DNA of 64,000 nucleotides from Talinum fruticosum. Lineage: Eukaryota; Streptophyta; Magnoliopsida; Caryophyllales; Talinaceae. The stretch covers positions 6,694,001-6,758,000 of the forward strand of contig JAITYX010000008.1 of assembly GCA_021018815.1 (NCBI GenBank), written 5' to 3'. Made by a program: the position numbers and the translations under genes. The notes under the pieces were generated by a model. The model was not told where the DNA came from and did not search any database. It was given only the letters and a program-made list of their open reading frames with translations. Shown piece after piece: positions 23,301-35,300 of the stretch; positions within the stretch are counted from its first letter, which is position 1, and every line of letters starts with the position of its first letter.

Positions 23301-26300
23301 TGTATGATAGATTTGACTTTTTAGTCTATTGTTTTTCCTATATGAAGTGCAGAAGACTGATCTAAGCACTCTTGGATTTGTCAAGCCATCTCTACAAGGC
23401 TTCTTATGATGGTTCTATTCTGCAGATACTACATTTATTAAACTCAGCGTATGACCTTGGGTGTCTTACACATCCTTGTCAATCTGTTCTTGTTGAGCTG
23501 TTGAATTTTTAATCCATGTCCATTTTCATACAATAAAGATGGGAAAAAGCGAATCTTATTTACCTGATGTTGGTTGTAATGATGCACAGCTTTTGCCTCT
23601 CTAGATTGTGTAATGATTTTGTTAATTTTGTGGCAGGTTGGTAAAACTAAAGTGTTTCTCAGAGCAGGCCAGATGGCAGAGATAGATGCAATTAGGAATG
23701 AGGTTTTAGGGCGATCGGCAACTATCATTCAAAGGAAATTTAAAACCTATTCCTGCCGCAAATGGTTTATGGGATTACGAGCGGCTGCGACACAAACTCA
23801 AGCTTATTGTAGAGGTACAGTTATCAATGCGTTGGTTGACCAATCTCTTTTGAGTTTGGATGCTACAGCCTATAGATTCAGAGAAATTTCAGGAACAGGA
23901 AATAATAAACTAGGCATGATGAATGAATGCTGATAGCATCTATTGAAATATGTCATGTTTTTCATTAATTGTATTTGAATGGAACTAGAAATAGAAGCTG
24001 TGAGATTATTTGACCACTTCTTTGAAGTTACATATTTTTACAGATATTGAAATCATTCTCTTGTAAGAAGAACTCCTTTTTCTAGATATTATAAATGATC
24101 TGATACAAGGTATTTGGTATTCGTCAGTCTAAGCTTACTCCTTTTTTTAGCTTACCGGTGCACAACTTTGAGCAGTTGCTAGAAAAGTGGACTTGAACTT
24201 CTTCATGATATACTCATAGCTGCTTATAATAAAAAGATCAAATTATTGCTGTACTTTGTCTAATCGTTGTAAAATTTGAAGCTTTTTTTGGGGATAAGAA
24301 AAACCTGAAGTTTTTTGTGCACCATTGCAGGACAACTTGCCCGAGCTATTTTTGAGCATAAGAGGAGGATAGCAGCATCTGTGAAAATCCAAAAATATTT
24401 CCGCAGGCATCTCCACAGGAAATCTTACTTGCGGTTGTACTCATCTGCGACTACAATTGAGACAGGTATGCGTGGAATGGCTGCTCGTAATGAGCTGATA
24501 TTCAGAAGGCGGAAAAGGGCAGCAACCAAAATTCAGGTAAAAGGAATACATAAGTACAAAGGCTTGGTGCCCATTGATAATCTTGTTGTTCGTTGTAACT
24601 AGTGTTCTTCATAGGCTGCTTTTTTTTTTTTTTTGCATTCTCCCGCTTTGGTGTTTGTTTATAAAGATTTTCCTTTATTCTATAAAACATAAAATAAGAA
24701 AGGCTTGACATTGATGACTAAATTTTTTTAGTAAGATTTTGGAGTTGTTCGAAGCCACTGTTACTTGGACTCACTTGGCGATGCCCATGCTGGGATGTTG
24801 AGTGTCTAACATGGGTCTTGGCTTAGGACTCGTTTATTTTCTGAAAAGTGTGTGTTTTGAGCCCAAGGTGAACTGTGAGGTATCTTGCTAATAAGCAAAG
24901 ATGTTCACTGTGAAATTTTTGGTAAATTTTGTGCTTTCCTAATGCGTATAATTACCAAAGTAGTGTGTTGAAAAGAAAAACATATATTGGGAACTTAGTT
25001 TAAAAAGCTCAAGGCGCAAAAAGCGCAAAGGGTCTTGGGGCCCGGGGTGCGGGCTTCGAGGTGAAGGCGCGGGCTTTTGGAACGAGGCACACTTACTAAA
25101 AATGCTTGAAAATAATTACCAAGCAATATTTTCGGTCGAATCTGCTAGATGATGACATCAAATAAGTAATTAGATATTACTGTAACTACGAAAAATACCA
25201 CAAAGAGTCTTAGATTGTGATAACACAATGAATTCGCTATGACTTTCACCGAAAAAGCAAGCAGAAAAAAGAAAAAAAGCATAGATTGAAAGAGACAAAA
25301 GAAAGAGGAGAAGGGGGAAGGGGAGACAGGAAAATAGAAAGAAAAAAAAAAGAAAAAAGCCCTCCAAGGGCGCGAGGCGCAACTGCGCCGGCTGAGGCAC
25401 AGACTGAAGCGCGCACCTCAGAGGGATTTTTGGAGGGGCTGGGCTTGACTCCTTGCAAGGTGCAAGGGGGTGGGCTTCGGGCTTTTGTGAGCCCAGGGCG
25501 TGCTTTTTTAAACTAAGATTGGGAAGATACCTATATGTTAATGATTGTATTCACAACAAAAGCAGGATAACTTGCTTTAAAAAATGAAATGTTCTAGTGA
25601 ACGAGAATAGATTGGGTTTTTAATGTTGGTTTGTCAGTGTTAGAGCCTTTATAATAAGCTTCTTTTCCTACAGAGTCAATGCAGAAGACACCTAGCCCGC
25701 CAAAAGTACAAAAGGATGATAAAAGCTGCTATTGCAACACAATGTGCAATGAGAAAAGAGCTAGCAAAAAGAGAACTGAGGAATTTTAAAATGGTAATTG
25801 AAACCTTCTATTTTGTTGTCTTTTGTCCCTTCTCGTCTATTATGAAATGAAGTCATCATTGTTATTTATCTTCTGGTGCATTGCCTTTTTTCCTAGTTTA
25901 TTGAGGAAGTATATATATTACTTCCAGCTTAACTTTGCAGAATCTGGTGTAGTCCAATTTAGATCATTGATTTGATGCATGGATTTCTAAGGATCTTGGA
26001 TCCATTGGATATTTTATGCATATTTGTTCTTCATGCTTCATAGTTTTGTGATAATTTTCCTATTGCTGCATCCCTTGCTTTAGACGTCATTACTTTCGAG
26101 CATTATTGTTACTATCTTGTTCTTTTTTGGTAATATATTCCCCTTTGTCTGAGCTGCAAGATCTTCCTTTTATATATTGGAAACTAATTGCGTCCAAAAT
26201 CAACAATGAAATCAGGAATAGATTTGTTACTATTTTTAACTGAATTTTCCCTAAATTCAAAAAACCTCAATCTCATGCTATTATGAACAATGTGGTGCAA

Positions 26301-29300
26301 GCTTAGCAAGAACTCAAGTGAATCAATTTGTAAAACTGTTTGGATAGCAGTAATTACTTGGTTGGAACTAGAGAAAGAGCCAAATTCTCAGTCCTCTAGT
26401 TGACATCAATAAGTTCTATATCCTATCTTCAAAGAAACGCTATATGCCTTTTTTTCTGTTTCATTTTAAATGATTGGGTTCCAGTTGCTGTAGGGTTTAT
26501 TAGAACCTAGCTTTGAGGTGCCACCATCAAGCTATAGCCCATAAGCTATTCTAGAGAAGCCCATTAACCAGTGACAAACAAATGGGTAAAGAGTTTGCAT
26601 TTACGAGGGTTACGAGCCTCTTGCATAGGCAAATATGGTAACCTGGATGAGCACTAGTCAACAAGGCGTTAGTTTTCAAGTTAGGTTCTTTTGTGGAGTT
26701 AAGGGTTGTCCTTGGTAATATTTCTGTTTGAGAGTTAACCAATAGAGTTGGCAACAAAGCTCAAATGTTCATGAACATAAGTTTGATTTGAGAATAGTCA
26801 AATACTACGTAAACTTTAATAGTGGGTCTGGCAAAAGACAAACAAATTCTAATATCAATAATAGTGGTTATTGTCAACTAAATCAATGCTTAAAATTTGT
26901 TTGTTTTGTTTTTAGCATAAATCTCTTATTTTGGTCATCTGAAGAACCTGGCACCCCACACAATCAAGGGTCCCTTAGAAGATATGTTTACTTAATACTC
27001 ATTTTATAACCCACACTTTTGCATGCTCCAACCACTGCCTTTTGTGTTCCCATTCAGGGCAATCTGCATGCTGTTATCCTTATCTGAACCATTGATTATG
27101 CTAAATTGTGGGACCAAGTAGAAAACTGCATTTTGGTACATGATAGCTTGTGCTGGTTAAAATACTTTACCTAGCTTGCACTGTCACTTGCTTCAATGAA
27201 GAACTTATCCTGTCTAATGAATTTGTTCTAATCAGTTATCTGTTACATCAGTTGGATAGTCCTTTAAGTAAAAGTTCTTATCTGTCATCACTTATCAGGC
27301 GGCAAAGGAAACAGGTGCTTTGCAAGAAGCTAAGGATAAACTGGAAAAGCAAGTTGAAGAGCTAACTTTGCATCTTGAAATGGAAAAACGCAAAAGGGTA
27401 AGATTGTGATAGATAGACCCATAGATCACTGTCATATTATCATTTTGTTTACTGGCACTTTGATTTATTTAGCTTGAATAGATGATGTGTAGCTGTCAGT
27501 TGACTAGGTCTTTTGAGCAAAAATCATCAACAACCTTCTATTGTATCGTATGTGTACATCCTCTGAAGCATAGCATCCTTGAATATGAATTCATGTCAAA
27601 TTTATTGTCAACTGGTATCTTCCTATATATCTGCTTTATAGTGCAAGAATGAAAGATGTGTTTCTGCTGTTTTGATGGTTTGTACTACTGGGGGTTTTGT
27701 CCACTTTCTGGATGGCTAGAAAAAAGCCAAATTTGACAATTTTTTCTAGTGTGGATTATATTGGACAAAAGAAAAAGGCCTCTTTATATTGCCCTTTGCT
27801 TCCTTTCTATGAACTATTAAGCAATTCACAGTTTTAAATCTAAGGTCTAATGGAACCAACCTCGCGCAATTATACGATTCAGGGGTAAGACTGCTACATC
27901 GGACCCCCATACCCCATATAAGTAGGACTCTTGGGTCATGGATTTGGATTTCTATTTGTGTTACTGCCTCCTGTGGTTAAAATAATATGCAGTAAGTCTC
28001 TTTTATATTTTGGCTATACTTAATCCTGAATATTTGAAAGTGTAATCTTTAAATGAACATTCATATTGTCTCCCTATTGAAGAGGTCAACAAATTTTTGA
28101 ACCAATTCTCTACCAAATTTTGAGTACAGCAACTATAGAGAAATAATACCCAAGTCTGCAAATTTCTGAACCAATTCTTCACCAAATTTTGTGTACAGCC
28201 AATAATAGAGTCAAATTATACACACTTTTATGAAGGACAGATTATTAATGTTTGTATGTGTTGCTCATGGTTTACTTCATTAATGGAGTTTTCTTTTGAT
28301 TTCTCAAATTAGGTTCCAGGAATTTGTCTACAAATGATTTTTTTCTGCTTTCCTTATTCTTTCGAGACCTTATCAATGAACTTTCTTTTCCATCTCCTGT
28401 TTTATTGGGACCTGCACTCCTGATGGTGACCCTTTCTTGTTTTCTTTGCCCATTTTAAACATAATTACGGATCCATCCAAAAGGGATAGTACATAGAAAA
28501 CACTAAACTCGAGAAAAGGCAGTTCTTTCTCCAGAAACCAGAAAAAGAAGTGGAGATATGAAATACTTGGATGTGCAGTCCTGAAAATTCTATCATTCCT
28601 ACCCATTCTAGACATATGATAATACCATGTAGAAAATTTAGTTACCAACTCTTACTCCTTTTTATTAGAGAATTTTTGTTACTATTGTCTATGGCTGCAG
28701 ATTATGCAAATTATTAGATGTAAAATTCAGAGAACCCTCAATACATATGCCTTTGTGAATATATCTTCACATCTCTTTCATATTTATGGACTCGACTATG
28801 GTCCTAGTTCCTTCTGTGTTTTACATGGTCACTCCATGGGTCAATGGTTTGGAGCTTTCTCTTTCGCAGAAATCCTCCATGATGGTAGGCTAAAGGAGCT
28901 CCTCTCACTGCCAAGTATTTTGATTTTTCATAATGGTGTCAAATATAAGGTTTCGATATCAATCTTCCAAGAAATTTGATTTATTTCGAAGGTTCAATTT
29001 CATGGTTATGATGGGAACTTTTACTTGGATTATGACTTTATACAGAATCAATTGCATACTTAATGTGCTTCACATAAGAAGCTGCTAGTGCTAGGAGTCT
29101 CTTATGAATGCTTCTGTGTGCTTGCATTTGTTTCTTTATTGTCCACTTTGCAGTTAAAGGATCTTAATAAGCAAGACATGGGAACAAGGAATATGGTAAA
29201 GAATGTGATACACCATCCAATTTGAAAACTAGAAGGATTTTCAGCTATTGATTAACTTTTGCTGTTCCCAGAACGTGTGGTGATTGTGTGCATTCTTATA

Positions 29301-32300
29301 GCTGGATTGTATTGATTTTCAGCTATTGATTAACTTTTGCTGTTCCCAGAACGTGTGGTGATTGTGTGCATTCTTATAGCTGGATTGTATTGATTTTCAG
29401 CTATTGATTAACTTTTGCTGTTCCCAGAACGTGTGGTGATTGTGTGCACTCTAATAGCTGGATTGTATTTTTCCTTTTTGTAGACTGACCTTGAAGAGAA
29501 AAAGACAGAAGAAAATGCAAAGTTACAGAAAGAATTGGAAGAGATGCGGACATTGCTTGAGAAGGGACAAGCGGCAGCTACTAACAAAGCAGTCGGAGAA
29601 GTTTCCGCTGGACAAGGAGTGCCTGTTGTTGATAATGAACTAATAAATAGGCTTACATCAGAAAATGAACGGCTTAAGGTAATGAATATTGGTTGGTCAT
29701 GCTTGGCTTACATCTGAATGACAACATTATGTGGAAAATGAAAAAGTTGATTTTCTGGATACTATTGCAGACCACAAGTTTTCTTCTGGGCCTGTATTCT
29801 TTCAACTATTTTTACCATTGAAATAATAACCCCAATTAATGAGAAAGAATGTTCATATGATACTGATGCTATGGGAGGGACCATCTATCTCATGATTGTT
29901 TCTATTCTTTATCATGAATTATTATGCTCCTCATTGCAGGCTGACCTTGAAGAGACAAAGAAACAAGAAAGTACAAAAATACAGTTAGCTTTGCAAGAGA
30001 TGCAGAAGAAAATTCAAGAAACTGCAAATGAAAATGGGGAGTCTGTTGGGCCTGTTATCTTGGAAATTCCTATTATAAAGGAAGTTCCTGTTGTGAAGGA
30101 AGTAGAGGTTACTGCTAGTGAACTAATAGATAAGCTCACAGAGGAAAATAATAAGCTTAAGGTAATGATTTTTGTTGTAGCTATTTCTTGGTCTGCTGCC
30201 GAGGTGTTGTTGCTACTTTATGCTCATGTCAGTTTTTTCATTGCTTCCTAGGGTTTGGTAAGTTTTTGGAAAAGAAATTTGATGAAGCTGAAAAGCTAAG
30301 TGCAGAGCGGTTGAAGCAGGCACAAGAAGCAGAAGCTAAGATCATCGAGCTTAAGACTTCAATGCAGAGGTGCTGCTCTGTATGGTGCATCTGTGTGTTT
30401 GCATAAACTAAATAATCCATTGCAAATGATGACATGAATTTAAATAATGATAAGTTACCTGTTTAAGTACTAGACCTACCTATGCTTTTAATATGGTTAG
30501 GGTATGCTCACCACTTTGCAGGAACTTTCATCTTCTTTAAAAGCTACGTTGTCCTTCATCATCTGCTTTCCAGTCCCCGTGGCCCCAATTTTAAGTGTTT
30601 GGATTACCCAGACTTTATTATAAATGCTTATGTCCTGCGCCACCTAGGCATCACTTCCCCCTGTGGATGTTACCAATCAAATTCTATTTTCTATTGGATT
30701 TAGCTACTAAGTTTTTTGTTATCTATGTTCAACATTATAGTAGTTTGGCAGAAATGATGGTGACAATTAGTTTAAGGCATAACAAAAGCATGCCTGAAGG
30801 TTAGGATTAAACAGATGATCATCCACAGTCAGGAAACAGAGGTGGGGAAGTTTGAAGCTGCTAGAGAGAGAGAGAGAGTTCTTGCAAGCCAATGGGTGAA
30901 ATCAACCAAAAATGTGTCTCTCTCTTGATTTTTTTTTGGGTGGGGGAGCAGGGTTGAGTGAAACAACCTTGAAGAAAATGTTCTGAAGATTATTTCAGAA
31001 CTGACCTCTTTTGCATGTAAGTGTTCTATTCGTACATGAAGTGGAAAATGTTAATAGAGGGCAAAGCAGCAGGCATGCAGGCATGCTGTAAACTTTGGAA
31101 TCTGGTGCGATCCTTTGGCATGTAGAGTGGGTGAGAGATTGATGACCTAGCTATATTAAAGGAAGTAGAGAGGATCTTTACAGAATAAGAATGTATATCC
31201 GCATCTTTTTAAATTCAGAATTCGGTGCCATTGAAATGCATCCCAAACATAGTTGCTCATCTCATCCATTTCTATTTGTTTGTCTGAAGAGCAGATTCTT
31301 AGTTGCCTCTATCATGTACTCCATTTCAGGCTGGAAGAAAAGGTTTCTGACATGGAAACTGAGGACCAGATTCTACGACAGCAGGCCTTGCTACAATCCT
31401 CATCCAAAAAATCACACCGCTTAAGGTAATGATGCTGCAAATTTTGAGTTGCTTTACCTCAAATGTTGCGCCTCTGACTTGCCTTGCTCTCTTTATCATT
31501 TCAGTCTTTTGGGAATGGTCAGTTAAATGAGGCCAATAAGGCAAGTCCAAGAATCCTAAGCATTTCTTTATTCTTGTACTTTGTATCTCTGTATTTTAGT
31601 TACCACCTAAGTGGTTCCTTTTTTTGCTCGGATTAACAGGATTCGCCGAGTGGTACTCCAATAAAAAACTTTGGTACAGAGTCTTTGAGGAAATCCGTGA
31701 TGGAGCGGCAGCGTGTGTGTAGTCATTCCTTTATTGAGAACGACCGACTTTATTCTTTCTGATTCCCTAATGTATCATCTTTGGCCTTCTGATGGAGTGC
31801 TTTCCTTTTTTTCCAATGCAGGAGCTTGCCGATTCGCTTATTAAATGTGTGGCTGGAGATGTTGGCTTCAGTCAGGGAAAACCAGTTGCTGCATTTACCA
31901 TGTACAAGTGCCTTCTTCAGTGGAAATCATTTGAAGCAGAAAGAACGAATGTGTTTGACCGCCTCATTCAGTTGATTGGGTGTGCAATCGAGGTAAACTG
32001 ATGGACGTGAATAAGTTCCCCAAAAATGTTCAGACCTGGAGAGCATTTGCTTCATATGTTTCCTTTTTCTCTTATGCATCAAACAATTTATTATTTTCCC
32101 ATATAAGGCTTCATTTATTTTAATGTTTTTATGTAATATCGGCATGTTTTGCTGAAAGGTTCATCATAAGCTCAAGTCATGATCCCAGACATCAAGAGAT
32201 TTCTCTATACATGGGCTTGTGCTCGTATTTCATTCTCTAAGTAGTTCGACGCCTATTGCTTGCCCATTTATAACAAATTAACAGCAAGTGTTTGTTTTTG

Positions 32301-35300
32301 TTTTACTGGGTACTTTGCTTTGGTTTTTTTCCTTCTATGATCGGCCCTCAGTTTGAATTCTCCAATGCTTTTTTATCCTGGGGAACTTGATTTCCACTTA
32401 CTGTGAATTAATGCAGGATAATGAGAATAAAACTCATCTCGCTTATTGGCTGTCAAATACGTCTACACTATTGTTCTTGATACAAAGAAGTATAAAGGCA
32501 GGCTCTGCTTGGAAACCTCCTCAGCCAACATCATTTTTTGGAAGAATGGCTCAAGTAATGTGCATTCATATCACCATTGCTTAATTATTATTCTCATATT
32601 TATGCTTCTTTAACGGTGTTTTTCTTTGCATGATTAACTGTGCTAATTTAGTAGCTTGGCCTCTTACTGGAATTTTGCAATTTACTGACTTTACTGGAAC
32701 TTTGCGACATTCTTCTTATTTCTAGGGATTCCGGTCCTCCCCATCTTCTGCAAATATTCAAATTGATATAGTTCGTCCTGTTGAGGCCAAGTATCCCGCT
32801 TTGCTTTTCAAACAGCAGCTTACTGCCTATGTAGAAAAGATATTTGCAATCCTTAGAGAGAATTTCAAGAAAGAGCTGACATCATTACTTTCTTCTTGTA
32901 TTCGGGTACATTGAACATGTCTTTGAAGAGTTTAGAAATGGCTTATGTCAAAGTTTGCAATTCTATGACGTCTCTTTTATGATGATACATAGGCTACAAA
33001 GGCATCAGGTGGAGCTGCTCCAGAAGGATCGGATAGTGATAATCCCTGGCAGAGCCTCATTGACTGCCTCAATTCATTTCTGAAGACATTAAAGGAGAAT
33101 CATGTATGTTATCTGCTTCTTCCGATATCAATAAGTCCTAAGATGTTATCGTTGTTTCATGTTCTAACTGTTTTTTCCTCTTGATCTTTTTTTTTTGGGA
33201 GCCAGGTACCCAAAGTGCTTGTACAAAAGATATTCATGCAGACCTTTTCATTTATCAATGTGCAACTTTTTAATAGGTAAGATGTTTGCCCTCCTTGCCA
33301 GAGTGGCCAATGATCTTTCTTTAAGATCCACTGATCGGAGTGTACAAGATATTTGCTTCCAATTTGTTTTTGATTGAGACATAAGATATCCATCTATTCG
33401 GTTTTACACATTTGGTATTCATGAAAACCAGCAGCATGTCTTGCAGATATGTTTTTTGATGTCCTAGCGATGCCATTAAGCTTTTCAATTATATTGCTAG
33501 TATAGAAATATTTCAACAACCTAATTTGACTGTTTTGGCTCTTTTACCCTCAGTAAGCTGGCAAATATGCATTCCGCTACCCAGCGGATTGGAGGCAGAA
33601 TATATATATTCTGTTTTATATCTTCTAAGAGCAAAAAGTTGAACATTTCTTATGAATTGACTAATGACCAATTAACAATAATCTGTTGTAAAGGAAAGAA
33701 AACTGTAACATACCTAGGGTGAACTTAGTATCAAATAAGTATTGTAAGACAACTTTTTAATTGCATACTCATCATCATATCCAAATACATCTCTTGGGAG
33801 GAAATGTTTAGCTCAAATGAATATATGTCCAAACCAAAGAAGAAGAAAGAATGTAGATAATGCCAAAAAATCGAAATTTAATTAAATCTCACTTTTTAAA
33901 CAGAAAAATTTTATTTAAAATTGCTTCTTGATTCATTTTTTTAATTTTCTTTTTTAAACAACAAAACTATCAAAATACAGTGTGTACATTACACAAAAGC
34001 AACATGTTTTGGTGAAGTTACTTTTGTTTGTTCCATAACTTCTTTCATTGATGGGGGTTTGAAAATAAGTTTGCACTAAACATTTTATCAAAGTTCAGGA
34101 TATACCATGTAAAGAAATTCAGAATTGGTTACATTCATCTCCTAACTTAGAAGGTCGTCCTGTAAATTTTCTTTGCTTTTTCTGGAAAAGCATAGGGGTT
34201 CGAGATTCTTATTGGTGGTCAAAGGATTTAAGGGCTGTTTGGTTCAGCCCCAGTGAAATGAAGTGAAATGAAATGAAATAAAACCTGAAATCTGAGAAGA
34301 ATGGAATGAGACTTGATTCATGAAATCAAGTGTTCGGTTCATATCAAGAATGAAATTAGAACTCAATTTCTGCTGTTTGATTTAGTTATGGAATGAAATC
34401 AAAACTGTTTTTTCTTAATACATTTCCCACAACTAAAATTATGTTTTTCCTTGTAAATTAGAAGAACCAGTTTGGACTTTCTTTTTAAATAAATTGTATT
34501 TGTTATGTTTAATTAATCTTTATTTTTTATGAAATTTACATACCAATATTATATATCATTGTAACAAAAAATATGAGAACCAAATCAAAATAACAACAAA
34601 TGAACTTCATTAGCTTTATTTGAAAATAGTTTTATGACGTGCTCCAATTAAAATTAGCAAATAAGATTCATGTTAACCTTCACATATGCACCAAAAGTAA
34701 TATTTCCTATATAAACTTTATCATTTATGTAACATTTGAAAAATTTAAAGTGGCATATCATAAAATAAAAATAAACATAAGCATATCTTATTAGTAATTG
34801 GGATTTGATGAAAAATTGAAGAAAAGGGGATTTCATGAAATTTTTTTGGGAAAAAGAAAATCCAATTCCTTGGAGGAATGAGATTTGATACATCTAAAAA
34901 ATGGGAGGAATCAAAATCTTTGGATTTAGGGAGGATTTGATACCCCTAAAAATCAATCTCATTCCTTAAAAGTTTAACCAAACACAATTATAGAAACTTG
35001 ATACCTAAAGGTATCAAATTCCATTCCTAAACCCCCAACCAAACACCCCCTTATTCCTTTTGAACTCATAAACAGAGGTAAAAGAAAATAATGAAAAGTA
35101 AAATGGCCTTCAGTGATTTGGGTTGTAGCTAGCCCATTTGTAGGATTTCTGATTGCCATCTGCTCCTTTTGGACGATCTATTCAATATAATATCTCTCAC
35201 TTTTGCCTTATCTGAAACGAAAAAATGGTGATCTTCAATCATTTGGAGATAGAAATCTATTTACTAAAAGTTGGATGTTTTGTTTCTAATTGACAGTCTC

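Larger units (their letters stand above)
15816..23814 (+). other. Myosin XI exons 4-20: motor domain and first IQ motifs
   Basis: Exons: 15816-15961, 16045-16201, 17032-17090, 17205-17363, 18316-18465, 18571-18707, 18794-18940, 19044-19145, 19519-19576, 19678-19779, 22123-22160, 22274-22400, 22515-22685, 22790-22921, 23007-23116, 23223-23283, 23637-23814. The P-loop GESGAGKT is at 16088-16111 (exon 5). Switch I (NNNSSRFGKF) spans exons 6-7 and switch II (LDIYGFESF) is in exon 11. Near the end, [11 protein letters not shown] and [16 protein letters not shown] are typical of the converter region. Exon 7 is one base short after DKRG (expected R-I-S-G-A-A follows one frame over), giving an in-frame TAG at 17281. 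Exon 14 has the right 38 bp and reading but is preceded by CCACG instead of CCACAG. Confidence 0.88.
27299..31540 (+). other. Myosin XI exons 23-28: coiled coil
   Basis: Exons: 27299-27397, 29484-29678, 29940-30161, 30252-30369, 31330-31425, 31505-31540. They encode the dimerising coiled coil. Exons 24 and 25 both start with (T/A)DLEE and end with EN(E/N)-x-LK, so they look like an ancient exon duplication. Exon 26 should read [15 protein letters not shown] but has five T where six keep the frame; an acceptor at 30261-30262 would restore the frame and drop four residues. Exon 27 runs out of frame after SSSKK within six A. Exon 28 ends AATAAG|GCAAGT, a normal GC-AG donor. Confidence 0.8.
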
